From Serratia sp. Ag1 (lineage in GTDB: Bacteria > Pseudomonadota > Gammaproteobacteria > Enterobacterales > Enterobacteriaceae), in contig NZ_JQEI01000017.1 of assembly GCF_000743355.1 (NCBI RefSeq), positions 1-40,249 of the forward strand: a stretch of DNA of 40,249 nucleotides. The letters are read 5' to 3'. A model generated the notes under the pieces. The model had not been told where the DNA came from and made no database searches. It saw only the letters and a list, made by a program, of their open reading frames with translations. Of this stretch, positions 23,455-31,464 are shown piece after piece. The translations under genes and the position numbers were made by a program. The number at the start of each line of letters is the position of its first letter. The stretch's first letter is position 1.

Positions 23455-24425
23455 GCGAGCTAAAGCAAACAGTTAACGGAGATGTGGGTAACGTTGTCAG
23501 CGGCGATGTGACCATTAATAACTATGCTGGTGATATTTCATCTACTGCACAGCAGCCAATCTCATTGTTACAAAAACGTGACCTACACAAGCTAATGGAC
23601 GAGTTAGTTGAAGCTGGCGAAAGTAAGCGAGAAATGTGGCTGATGCTCCATACCAAACTCAATACGACGACAGTCAATGAGATGACGGCAGCAGATTATC
23701 ATTGCGCTGTTGGAATCCTGCAAGAGTGCGCTCGACGGATAAAATACCTTAAGGACTGTAATATTCTGGTTGCTAAAATAATAAGTATTACTGGCCAAGA
23801 GTACCGTATTGAAAGGGATAGGTATTGCCTGAAGCGTTTTGGTACGACTCACCTCAAGGGAATGACTAAAGAGCAACTTCAGGAAATATTTGGTTATTTT
23901 GATGATCTATTAAATAATTGTGAATACGGTAGAACAGAGCCATTGCAGCAGGGGGCAGCAACAGAGCCAATTAAGGCAACTCTATCAACAAAAACAGCTC
24001 TATGGTCTGGGGTTGTCATTACTATTGTGGCAGTTTTTGCTGGTTTCATGGGCATTTCAGACAAGTTACCTTCAGTAAAAGATGATACCCAGAACGAAGC
24101 AAAACTATTTGCTGTTGAGACAAGTAACGGTGTTATCAATGCATCAATCCCAGCTTTGCGCAGTATTTTTCCTGGTCTTAATAAATATAAAAATGACTTG
24201 ATTTCACTATCAACTTACAAGCAAAAATCAGGGTGGCATACCCTTAAATTTACCGTTTCACCGCAGTCTTCCGCTCCTGATGCCTATGCTGTCAAGGGGA
24301 AGGTCTGTTACATCAACATCAGCCCTGACGGTGGTTATTCTCGTGTTTTAAGCACTCCATGCAGACTCTTATTATTAGATCAGCACAATGTTCCTGATGA
24401 AAAGTACCGCTTTATTTTACGATAA
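23451..24425 (+). CDS. Membrane protein coupled to the repressor; outer domain paralogous to next gene
   Basis: 324 aa. The start (about residues 8-26, VNGDVGNVVSGDVTINNYAG) repeats the GDV..NV..GDVT pattern found at the repressor's end. Residues 40-160 are helical, with two similar L..MT/Q units. One transmembrane helix lies at about 182-202. Residues 217-324 form a probable periplasmic domain similar to the lipoprotein at 24585 (VETSNGVI/VETDNPVV; FPGLNKYKND/CPGLDKYAAN). Translation is coupled to the repressor. It could tie the repressor to the membrane or signal across it (inference). Not a recognised family. Confidence 0.72.
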   Translation: MSELKQTVNGDVGNVVSGDVTINNYAGDISSTAQQPISLLQKRDLHKLMDELVEAGESKREMWLMLHTKLNTTTVNEMTAADYHCAVGILQECARRIKYLKDCNILVAKIISITGQEYRIERDRYCLKRFGTTHLKGMTKEQLQEIFGYFDDLLNNCEYGRTEPLQQGAATEPIKATLSTKTALWSGVVITIVAVFAGFMGISDKLPSVKDDTQNEAKLFAVETSNGVINASIPALRSIFPGLNKYKNDLISLSTYKQKSGWHTLKFTVSPQSSAPDAYAVKGKVCYINISPDGGYSRVLSTPCRLLLLDQHNVPDEKYRFILR

Positions 24426-24609
24426 GGATATCCGCATCGATGGAAAAACATTACCCGGTTGATTATGAGAACGGTTTATTCCCGTTTTGTTAGGTGATTT
24501 TGGGGAGATTCGCGTCGAAGAGACCGGATCGGTTTGTTTTCCTGAATCAAATGTAAATAACATCATTGAGATAAGGACAGGGTTATGCGCTGCGTATTTT
24601 TACCATTGA
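24409..24609 (+). pseudogene. Decayed coding remnant
   Basis: One frame reads LFYDKDIRIDGKTLPG, meets two close TGA stops (24460, 24466), then stays open with VLLGDFGEIRVEETGSVCFP and on to 24609. The composition looks protein-like, yet there is no start codon and it overlaps the ends of both neighbours. It may be an old gene fragment between the two paralogous-domain genes. Confidence 0.3.
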
Positions 24610-25112
24610 TTTTCATCTTGTCTGGGTGTGGAGATAATGCTGATTCTGATGAAACTTCCCCCCCAGCCAAGGAGCATTCAGTTTTCAACGTTGAAACCGA
24701 TAACCCGGTTGTAAAACGCGAGTTACCATTTATTCGTCAACAATGTCCAGGCTTAGATAAGTATGCTGCCAATTTCGAAGAGGTCAAAGTATCTGATGAC
24801 AATTTGCGTCCGGTGACAACAGTCCAGTTCCACATTAAAAGCGAGAATAATATTCCAGGCGGTTACATAGCGTCTGACCATAATTGCTTTTTGTTTATAT
24901 CAAATGATGCTCACGAGGTGAAAATATCTAAATCAGCCTGCCAGTCAGTTTGTTTAGACAGAATGGATGTTCCTGGTGGGGATTTGAGCGTGAAACTTGA
25001 CAAAGAACATCTTCCTAAGACTGATGGCAGCAAAGCCCCACGAGCAGGTTGTTTGACAGTTTTTTCACCAGACCCTAAGAATGATTATTGGGTATGTCCG
25101 AGACAGGACTAA
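24585..25112 (+). CDS. Lipoprotein with domain shared with the membrane protein
   Basis: 175 aa. The signal MRCVFLPLIFILSGCG gives a lipobox cysteine at residue 15 (LSGC). The mature part has five or six more cysteines that could form disulfides and a domain aligned with residues 217-324 of the upstream membrane protein. AAGGA lies seven bases before the ATG. Likely anchored in the outer or inner membrane facing the periplasm; a role in exclusion or sensing is possible but unproven. Confidence 0.7.
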   Translation: MRCVFLPLIFILSGCGDNADSDETSPPAKEHSVFNVETDNPVVKRELPFIRQQCPGLDKYAANFEEVKVSDDNLRPVTTVQFHIKSENNIPGGYIASDHNCFLFISNDAHEVKISKSACQSVCLDRMDVPGGDLSVKLDKEHLPKTDGSKAPRAGCLTVFSPDPKNDYWVCPRQD

Positions 25113-25121
25113 ATATTCTGT

Positions 25122-25418
25122 GTGTTGACGGCTCGCCGGGTGTTCCACCACCCTGCGGGCCGCTCTTTTTACTTCTGGTGTGCGGGTCACCCTGTTGACG
25201 CGATACTGCAACCGCGTCAGGAAAAAGAAGAGATCGCCCAGCGACCGATTGACGCCTACAAGCGTGATAATCATTTTGAGCATGATGCGGTTACGCCTGT
25301 AGCCGAAGGTGCGTTTGTTGACACGTGCAATCCTATTAATGAGACCGGTATTGAACCGGATAAGGGCGTGTACTGGTTTTGCGCCAGCGATTTCAATCAG
25401 TCTGGCGGTGCATTTTAA
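25122..25418 (+). CDS. Hypothetical protein, possibly a fragment
   Basis: 98-codon frame. From residue 20 on it reads as a genuine acidic protein (PRQEKEEIAQRPIDAYKRDN, NETGIEPDKGVYWFCASDF). The first 18 codons coincide with the terminator hairpin, and the only starts are GTG/TTG without a ribosome-binding site, so it is probably the 3' part of a lost gene or poorly expressed. Not recognised. Confidence 0.4.
   Translation: MLTARRVFHHPAGRSFYFWCAGHPVDAILQPRQEKEEIAQRPIDAYKRDNHFEHDAVTPVAEGAFVDTCNPINETGIEPDKGVYWFCASDFNQSGGAF
25129..25170 (+). terminator. Terminator of the immunity operon
   Basis: Long GC-rich stem of 14 pairs with one mismatch and one wobble (GGCTCGCCGGGTG / CACCCTGCGGGCC plus an outer C-G), a 6-nt loop, then GCTC and five T. 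It lies 16 bp after the lipoprotein stop and insulates the late promoter downstream. Confidence 0.85.
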
Positions 25419-25487
25419 TCCCATGGCAGGCTTATCCTTTGGTATGATTGAGCCGCCATCCTGGCTTCTTTCCCCCGGTACACACTA

Positions 25488-25530
25488 TTAACGCGGTTTA
25501 AAATCCCTTTCACCGTCCATTTGTGATGCT
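25488..25530 (+). promoter_or_regulatory. Late promoter 1 (lysis cassette)
   Basis: TTAACGCGGTTTAAAA (25488-25503), then exactly 21 nt, then a -10-like GATGCT (25525-25530). The same layout is found at 32914 and 38829. An 8-bp inverted repeat (CTGTCTCC / GGAGACAG, 25529-25554) follows and includes the Shine-Dalgarno of the first lysis gene. Confidence 0.55.
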
Positions 25531-25557
25531 GTCTCCACTTACTCAAGGAGACAGATC

Positions 25558-25929
25558 ATGAAATTCCTCAAAACGCTATTAATCCCCGTTACCACGCTAA
25601 TTTCCCATGTTAAACAACTGCGCCTCGGCGGCTGGCTGCTTACCGCCGTACTGCTGCTGGTGCTGATCGCCCTAGTGTCACCGCAGCAATTGCCAGTGGT
25701 GATTTACAAGCTGTCGCTTATTACCCTCGCCGCCGTGCTGGGTTACTGGCTCGACTGTTCGCTGTTCCCCAAATCACGCCCTGGCCAGTACCTCAAGCAC
25801 GACCCCGTCCTGATGGCGGAAGGCAAGTACCCAGTCAATCCCGGTGATCAACGCGTCTTTGCTGCCGTGCTGATCCGCCGCGCCCTGATTGTGGCGGCGG
25901 TCTGCCTCAGCGTTGCGATGGGGCTGTAG
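25558..25929 (+). CDS. Putative holin of the Mu-like prophage
   Basis: 123 aa with three hydrophobic segments (GGWLLTAVLLLVLIALVS; LPVVIYKLSLITLAAVLGYWL; LIRRALIVAAVCLSVAMGL) and an AAGGAGA ribosome-binding site. It is the first gene of the late block, 2 bp before the transglycosylase. Matches the putative holin position of BcepMu-like phages; sequence alone does not prove pore formation. Confidence 0.7.
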   Translation: MKFLKTLLIPVTTLISHVKQLRLGGWLLTAVLLLVLIALVSPQQLPVVIYKLSLITLAAVLGYWLDCSLFPKSRPGQYLKHDPVLMAEGKYPVNPGDQRVFAAVLIRRALIVAAVCLSVAMGL

Positions 25930-25931
25930 CG

Positions 25932-26654
25932 ATGAACTGGCCTCAAATCACCTGGATTGTGGCCGTCACTCTTGGTCTGGGGATGACGGTCACCCTGCAC
26001 GGCAAACCGCGCACCGGGAAATACAGTTTCTGGTGGCAACTGTTCGGCGCTGGGGTCACTGCCTGGCTGCTCTGGTGCGGGGGCTTTTTCTCGCAGGCCC
26101 AGGCCGCACAGCCGTCACTGGCGGCAATGCAGCACCGCGACACGCTTATTCGTGCGGCCCGCGTGGAATGGGGATTGTCTGCGCCGGTGGCCGACTTCGC
26201 CGCACAGCTTCATCAGGAAAGCGGCTGGCGCCATGATGCCGTCTCGCCTGTCGGTGCGCAGGGATTGGCACAGTTTATGCCCGCGACGGCGGACTGGATC
26301 AGCCAGGTGATGCCCGCCCTGGCCAAGCGCGAGCCGTTCAACCCCGCCTGGGCCATCCGGGCATTGGTGAGCTATGACCGCTGGCTGTGGCAGCGCATCC
26401 GGGCAGACAACACCTGCGAGCGGATGGCCATGACCCTCTCGGCGTATAACGGCGGGTTGGGCTGGGTCATCAAGGACAAGGCGCTGGCGCAACAAAAAGG
26501 GTTGACGCCCACGGTATGGTTTACCCAGGTCGAAACCGTCAATGCCGGGCGCAGTGCCGCCGCCTGGCGCGAGAACCGGCAGTACCCGCGCCGCATCCTG
26601 CACGACCTGATGCCGCGTTATCTAGTTTGGGGAGGGACAACCTGTGGAGCTTAA
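25932..26654 (+). CDS. Lytic transglycosylase endolysin
   Basis: 240 aa. Two amino-terminal hydrophobic segments (TWIVAVTLGLGMTVTL; FGAGVTAWLLWCGGFF) end at an AQAA site at about 56-59. An SLT (goose-lysozyme-like) domain follows: catalytic Glu96 in HQESGW, GAQGLAQFMPATA, and LSAYNGG. It cleaves the glycan strand. The membrane anchor suggests signal-anchor-type export, so lysis may not depend strictly on the holin. Confidence 0.88.
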   Translation: MNWPQITWIVAVTLGLGMTVTLHGKPRTGKYSFWWQLFGAGVTAWLLWCGGFFSQAQAAQPSLAAMQHRDTLIRAARVEWGLSAPVADFAAQLHQESGWRHDAVSPVGAQGLAQFMPATADWISQVMPALAKREPFNPAWAIRALVSYDRWLWQRIRADNTCERMAMTLSAYNGGLGWVIKDKALAQQKGLTPTVWFTQVETVNAGRSAAAWRENRQYPRRILHDLMPRYLVWGGTTCGA

Positions 26655-27276
26655 ATCATTACCCTGGCGCGGCATGCTGATCGCGCTGGGGGTAGCCGTG
26701 GTCTTGGGTGGGATTTACCAGAAAGGCTATCTCCATGGCCAGGGTGACGCCACGCTGGCAGGCAACGCTGCGCTGAGTGAACTTCAGGCCACTTTTGACC
26801 GTGAAAAGCGCGAGCAGACCGACAGAGATAATGCCGCCCTGCGTGCCTGGCAGGAACGCTACCAGGCACAGGTGCTTGCCGCTCATCAGGCTGAGGTGGG
26901 CTATCAGGCCACCCTCGCCAGTCTGCAACAACAGAAACAGCAACTACTGAGGAAAATTGATGATGTTACGCAACGCTGGATTGACGAACAGGGCCAGCCT
27001 CATGCTGTGCAGTGCGTGTTTACTCGTGGCTTCGTGCAGCAATACAACGCCGCCTTCGGCGTTGCCGAGTCCGGTGCCCAAAACGGTGCTGCCACCGTTA
27101 CCGCCCAGCCTGGCCAAGCGCCCGGCCCCGTTCACCCCGCTGACGCCCGATTACGTGATTCCGGCGTCACCCAGCGAGACATTCTCGCCAACATCACTGA
27201 CAACGGCCCCCAGTGCCAGGCACTGAGTGCCCAGGTTAACGGACTGCTGGATTACATCGAGGGGTTGCAGCAATGA
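26644..27276 (+). CDS. Rz-like inner-membrane spanin
   Basis: 210 aa from GTG 26644, overlapping the transglycosylase by 11 bp. One membrane anchor (about residues 10-27, GMLIALGVAVVLGGIYQKGY) is followed by a long coiled coil rich in Gln/Ala (EREQTDRDNAALRAWQERY-like). The Rz1-type lipoprotein gene is wholly embedded in its second half in another frame. Longer than typical Rz, as in other BcepMu-like phages. Confidence 0.78.
   Translation: MELKSLPWRGMLIALGVAVVLGGIYQKGYLHGQGDATLAGNAALSELQATFDREKREQTDRDNAALRAWQERYQAQVLAAHQAEVGYQATLASLQQQKQQLLRKIDDVTQRWIDEQGQPHAVQCVFTRGFVQQYNAAFGVAESGAQNGAATVTAQPGQAPGPVHPADARLRDSGVTQRDILANITDNGPQCQALSAQVNGLLDYIEGLQQ
26960..27226 (+). CDS. Rz1-like spanin lipoprotein, embedded in Rz gene
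   Basis: 88 aa from ATG 26960 with GAGG seven bases upstream. The signal ends in LLVASC (lipobox, Cys at about 26), and the mature part is extremely proline-rich (PPSALPSPVPKTVLPPLPP), as in Rz1. It lies completely inside the Rz-like gene in a different frame, the embedded spanin type. Confidence 0.82.
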   Translation: MMLRNAGLTNRASLMLCSACLLVASCSNTTPPSALPSPVPKTVLPPLPPSLAKRPAPFTPLTPDYVIPASPSETFSPTSLTTAPSARH

Positions 27277-27605
27277 GAGTCGAAGTCGAGTTCTGGGCAC
27301 TGGTGGGGCTATTGGTCACCTTTATGGGGTTTGTGTTTGGCGTGGCCAAGATGTTTTTCGCCCAGTTGGAAAAGCGCCAGATAGAGCAGTTCTCTTCGCT
27401 GGACGCCAGCCTTCGGGAGTTCACCAACAACCTGAACACCCTGGAGCGGGAGTTCCTGGAGTTCAAGGCCGACCTGCCTATCCACTATGTGCGTCGGGAG
27501 GACTATGTCCGGGGGCAGACGGTGATCGAAGCCAAGCTGGATGCGGTTTACAACAAATTGGAATTGGTGCAGCAGCACCGTCTTGCTGGAGGTAAAAATG
27601 GTTGA
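27273..27605 (+). CDS. DUF2730 / Mu gp26-like membrane protein
   Basis: 110 aa. One amino-terminal membrane segment (FWALVGLLVTFMGFVFGVAKMFF) is followed by a coiled coil (SLDASLREFTNNLNTLEREF) and a YVRREDYVRGQTVIEAKLD end. This pattern and the place between lysis and packaging genes fit the Mu gp26 / DUF2730 group. It overlaps the Rz stop (ATGA). Confidence 0.75.
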   Translation: MRVEVEFWALVGLLVTFMGFVFGVAKMFFAQLEKRQIEQFSSLDASLREFTNNLNTLEREFLEFKADLPIHYVRREDYVRGQTVIEAKLDAVYNKLELVQQHRLAGGKNG

Positions 27606-27909
27606 TATCACCCGTGTGCGCCGTGAGTCACTGCGTTGGAGCTTGCTGGTTGCACTCAATAAAACCCGTCCGTACACCGCGTGCGAAACGCTGTTGCTGG
27701 ATGTGGCCCGTGCCATCTACCCCGATGCTACCGCGCTGGAGCTGCGTCGCGAGCTGGATTATCTGGCTGACCGCCAGATGCTGGAGCTGAACAAGCAGCC
27801 CTCCGGGATGTGGTATGCCGACCTGACCCGTCTGGGTGTCGACCTGGTGGAGTACACCGTGGAGTGTGGCCCTGGTATCGCCCGTCCGACCAAATACTGG
27901 AGCGAATGA
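27598..27909 (+). CDS. VpaChn25_0724-type phage protein
   Basis: 103 aa from ATG 27598. A winged-helix-like layout: ESLRWSLLVALNKTRPYTAC, LRRELDYLADRQMLEL, then SGMWYADLTRLGVDLVEYTV and a terminal ARPTKYW. Resembles the VpaChn25_0724 family found before gp27 in many Mu-like phages. Function unknown, possibly DNA binding. Overlaps both neighbours by a few bases. Confidence 0.7.
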   Translation: MVDITRVRRESLRWSLLVALNKTRPYTACETLLLDVARAIYPDATALELRRELDYLADRQMLELNKQPSGMWYADLTRLGVDLVEYTVECGPGIARPTKYWSE

Positions 27910-27911
27910 TC

Positions 27912-28454
27912 ATGGGGCGTCGCAGCAGTATCGATATCTTGCCGCAAGAGGTACGTCGCTGGCTGGAGCGTGCCTTGACGGAAAACAACTTTACCGGTTA
28001 TGCCGATCTGGAAGCCTTGTTGCGTGATAAAGGCTATCTCATCACCCGTGCGTCACTGCAACGCTTTGGCTACAAGATGGAGCAGCAACTGGCGCGGGTG
28101 CGTGCGGCCACTGAAGCGGCACGGCTGATGGCGCGTGAAGCCGGAGACGATGCTGATGATCGTTCGGCGGGGCTGATGGCGCTGATCCAGACGGAGATGA
28201 TGGATATCCTGATGCGGTTGCAGCAGGTGGGGGATGGGGATGATCCTTCAGACCGGGCCAAGTTGCTGGCCACCGCCTCGAAGAACATCGCCACCCTGAC
28301 CCGCGCCTCTGTCAACCTCAAACGCTTTCAGAGCGAGGTACGTGAGAAAGTCGAAAGTGCGGCCAGCGCGGCCGAGAAAATCGCCCGCAAAGGGGGCTTG
28401 TCCGCCGAAGCCGTCCAGGCACTGCGCCGTGAAATCATGGGGATCGCCACATGA
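27912..28454 (+). CDS. DUF3486 / Mu gp27-like protein (probable small terminase)
   Basis: 180 aa from ATG 27912 (GGAG nine bases upstream; ATG 27906 is an alternative that overlaps the previous stop). It starts with the family motif MGRRSSIDILPQEVRRWLE, then an HTH-like DLEALLRDKGYLITRASLQRFG. The position directly before the large terminase suggests the small terminase role assigned to Mu gp27. Confidence 0.85.
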   Translation: MGRRSSIDILPQEVRRWLERALTENNFTGYADLEALLRDKGYLITRASLQRFGYKMEQQLARVRAATEAARLMAREAGDDADDRSAGLMALIQTEMMDILMRLQQVGDGDDPSDRAKLLATASKNIATLTRASVNLKRFQSEVREKVESAASAAEKIARKGGLSAEAVQALRREIMGIAT

Positions 28455-29974
28455 GCCAACTGACACCCATGTTACCTGACACCTCCACCCTGGATGTGCC
28501 CGTGGTGCTCATGCCTTATCAGCAGCGCTGGGTGGCTGACCCTTCGCCGCTCAAGGTCATTGAGAAAAGCCGCCGCACCGGCATCACCTGGGCCGAGGCG
28601 GCAGACAATGTGCTGACCGCCGCTTCGGCAGCATCAGCTGGAGGGATGAACGTCTATTACATTGCCTACAACCAGGACATGACCGTGGAGTATATCCAGG
28701 CGTGCGCCATGTGGGCGCGGGCCTTCAACTACGCGGCCAGCGCGATAGAGGAAGGGTTCTGGGAGGAGGAAGAAGACGACAAACATATCAAGACCTACAC
28801 CATCCGGTTCCCGGATGCGGGGTTTCGGGTGGTCGCGCTGTCCAGTCGGCCCTCCAACCTGCGGGGTCGCCAGGGCATCATCGTCATTGACGAGGCTGCG
28901 TTCCATGAGCAGTTGGGTGAACTGCTGAAGGCCGCACTGGCGATGCTGATCTGGGGTGGCAAGGTGCGTGTCATCTCCACCCATAATGGTGTCGAAAACC
29001 CGTTCAATGTGTTGCTGAATGATATCCGTGCCGGACGCCGTGACGGCAGCGTGCATCGCATCCCCTTTGAGGAGGCGGTGGCCGAGGGGTTGTTCCGCCG
29101 TGTGTGCCTGCGTACCGGGCAGACCTGGTCGGCAGAGGCCGAGCAGGCGTGGATGGCATCGGTGTACAAGTTCTACGGTGCCGGGGCCAGCGAGGAGCTG
29201 GATTGTATCCCGGCCCATTCGGGCGGGGCCTGGCTGTCCCGTGCCCTGATTGAACTGCGCATGACCCCTGATACCCCGATTTTGCGCCTCACCTGCCCAG
29301 AGGGCTACGAACTCAAGTCCGATGAGGTGCGGTTCAAGGAGACGCAGGACTGGCTGGACGAAAACCTGAAGCCGCTGCTGGCGGCGCTACCTGCAGATGC
29401 GCGTTCGTTTCTGGGGCGCGACTTTGGTCGCAGCGGTGACCTGTCGATTGACTATCCGCTGCTGCAGCAAAAGAACCTGGTACGCCGGGTGCCGTTCGTG
29501 CTGGAGCTGCGTAACGTGCCGTTCAAACAGCAGGAGCAGATTTCCTGGTTCCTGATGGATGGCCTGCCCAATCTGATGGGCGCGGCGTTTGACGCCGGGG
29601 GCAACGGAGCCTATCTGGCGGAGTATGCCATGCAGCGCTACGGGGCCAGTCGGGTACAGCAGATCAAGCTGAACGAAGGCTGGTACCGTGACCATATGCC
29701 GCCGGTCAAAGCCGCATTGGAAGACGGCAATCTGGAGGGGCTTCCCCAGGATGAGGATACGCTGAATGACCTGCGGGCGGTGCAGGTGATCAACGGCGTC
29801 CCTCGCATCCCAGAGCAACGATCCAAATCCAAAACGGATGGCGGTAAACGTCACGGCGATGCGGCTATTGCCCTGGCGCTGGCCTACTTTGCCAGCCGTG
29901 AACTCAACAAGGGGCCGGTGACCGTCAATTCGCGTCGCCGTCGACAGTCTGCCCGCATGCTGGAGGGGTACTGA
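28451..29974 (+). CDS. Terminase large subunit (Mu gp28-like)
   Basis: 507 aa. The ATPase part shows an EKSRRTGITW motif (38-47) and Walker B IIVIDEAAF (about 144-152). The nuclease part has DARSFLGRDFGRSGD and GGKRHGDAAIALALA near the end, where catalytic acidic residues lie. It packages phage DNA by a headful mechanism from the integrated copy. Overlaps gp27 and shares one base with the portal gene. Confidence 0.92.
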   Translation: MSQLTPMLPDTSTLDVPVVLMPYQQRWVADPSPLKVIEKSRRTGITWAEAADNVLTAASAASAGGMNVYYIAYNQDMTVEYIQACAMWARAFNYAASAIEEGFWEEEEDDKHIKTYTIRFPDAGFRVVALSSRPSNLRGRQGIIVIDEAAFHEQLGELLKAALAMLIWGGKVRVISTHNGVENPFNVLLNDIRAGRRDGSVHRIPFEEAVAEGLFRRVCLRTGQTWSAEAEQAWMASVYKFYGAGASEELDCIPAHSGGAWLSRALIELRMTPDTPILRLTCPEGYELKSDEVRFKETQDWLDENLKPLLAALPADARSFLGRDFGRSGDLSIDYPLLQQKNLVRRVPFVLELRNVPFKQQEQISWFLMDGLPNLMGAAFDAGGNGAYLAEYAMQRYGASRVQQIKLNEGWYRDHMPPVKAALEDGNLEGLPQDEDTLNDLRAVQVINGVPRIPEQRSKSKTDGGKRHGDAAIALALAYFASRELNKGPVTVNSRRRRQSARMLEGY

Positions 29975-31464
29975 TGGCCAAGGGAATTTACGTTACACCG
30001 ACACAGTTTGTTTCTTTTGCCGAGTCCAAGCGCGACCTGACCCGCGAGATTGCCAGCCGTGACCGGGCCATGGGCGTCTTCACCGGGTATCTCAGCAGCC
30101 TGCCGAACCCCGACCCCATCCTCAAATCACTGGGGCGGGATATCAGCGTGTACCGTGACCTGCGGGCCGAGCCGTTGGTCGGCAGCAGCATTCGCCGCCG
30201 CAAGTCTGCCGTCAAAGCGCTGGAGCGTGGGCTGACCGCGAACGGGGCCTCAGACGCGGTAATGGCGTTTCTGACCGACGTCATGAGCCAGTGGGACATT
30301 GACCGCATTATCGGTGAGCTGTTGGATGGCCCGCTGTTCGGCTACCAGCCTGCCGAACTGACCTGGGAAAAAGACGGTGGCCATCTGGTGGTCAGCAACA
30401 TTGTCGGCAAGCCGCCCGAGTGGTTTTCCTTTGATGATGGCAACCAGTTGCGCTTTCGCTCACGCCATGCCGGACTGGCGGGGGAACTGTTGCCACCGCG
30501 CAAGTTCGTGGTGGCCGCGCAGGATGCGAGCTATGACAACCCCTATGGGTTTCCTGACCTCTCCATGTGCTTCTGGCCCGTCACCTTCAAAAAGGGCGGC
30601 TGGAAATTCTGGATGCGTTTTACCGAGAAGTACGGGAGTCCCTGGGTGATTGGCAAACACCCGCGTGGCACGGCGCAAAGCGAGATTGACCTTATCCTGG
30701 ATGCGCTGGAAACCATGGTGGAAGACTCTGTGGCCGCTATCCCTGACGATTCTTCCGTAGAGATTCTGGAGGCCGCAGGGAAAGGCGACTCCAGCGGGAT
30801 TTACAAGGATTTGATCCAGATGGCCCGCAGCGAAATCTCTATCGCCTTGTTGGGGCAAAACCAGACGACAGAAGCCAACAGTAACAGAGCCTCGGCGCAG
30901 GCCGGGCTGGAGGTGACCGCCGATATCCGTGACGGGGATGCGTCCCTGGTGGTGAGTACGGTGAATCAGGTGTTGCGCTGGCTGGTTGAACTCAACTTTG
31001 GGGATGTGCCGTGCCCGGTGTGGGGCATGTGGGAGCAGGAGAGCGTCGATGAGATCCAGTCCAAGCGGGATTACAATCTTGCGCAGGCCGGTGCCATCTT
31101 CACCCCGCAGTATTTTCAGCGGGAATATGGCCTGCAGCCGGGTGACCTTCGGGAGTCTGCGGTGACCACGCCGTTGACCGATGTGGCGTTTGCCGAAGCA
31201 GCAGCGGATGCTGACCTGAACGCGCAGGATCAGCTTGACCATGCGCTCGACAGCCTGATGAAAACCGGCAAGCTGGACAAGGTGCTGACCCCCGTGTTGG
31301 CCCCCCTGTTCGCTGCCGTTCGCCAGGGCGTCTCCCCCTCTGAGTTGATGGGCCAGTTGGCCGAACTCTACCCGCAGATGGGGGCTGACGACCTGCAGGA
31401 ACGGTTGGCCCGCGTGCTGTTCGTGGCCAAGGTCTGGGGGCGGCTGCATGCCAACGCTCAGTAA
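29974..31464 (+). CDS. Portal protein (DUF935, Mu gp29-like)
   Basis: 496 aa of the DUF935 family. Diagnostic stretches: LRAEPLVGSSIRRRKSAV, IDRIIGELLDGPLFGYQPAE, GWKFWMRFTEKYGSPWVIGK, and SIALLGQNQTTEANSNRASA. It should form the portal ring, as its Mu relative does. The end overlaps the F-like gene by 17 bp. Confidence 0.92.
   Translation: MAKGIYVTPTQFVSFAESKRDLTREIASRDRAMGVFTGYLSSLPNPDPILKSLGRDISVYRDLRAEPLVGSSIRRRKSAVKALERGLTANGASDAVMAFLTDVMSQWDIDRIIGELLDGPLFGYQPAELTWEKDGGHLVVSNIVGKPPEWFSFDDGNQLRFRSRHAGLAGELLPPRKFVVAAQDASYDNPYGFPDLSMCFWPVTFKKGGWKFWMRFTEKYGSPWVIGKHPRGTAQSEIDLILDALETMVEDSVAAIPDDSSVEILEAAGKGDSSGIYKDLIQMARSEISIALLGQNQTTEANSNRASAQAGLEVTADIRDGDASLVVSTVNQVLRWLVELNFGDVPCPVWGMWEQESVDEIQSKRDYNLAQAGAIFTPQYFQREYGLQPGDLRESAVTTPLTDVAFAEAAADADLNAQDQLDHALDSLMKTGKLDKVLTPVLAPLFAAVRQGVSPSELMGQLAELYPQMGADDLQERLARVLFVAKVWGRLHANAQ

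Noticed and set aside
25065-25424. 119-codon minus-strand frame
   Set aside because: It runs against the lipoprotein end and the terminator, and its product is basic and low in complexity; the plus-strand reading is more protein-like.
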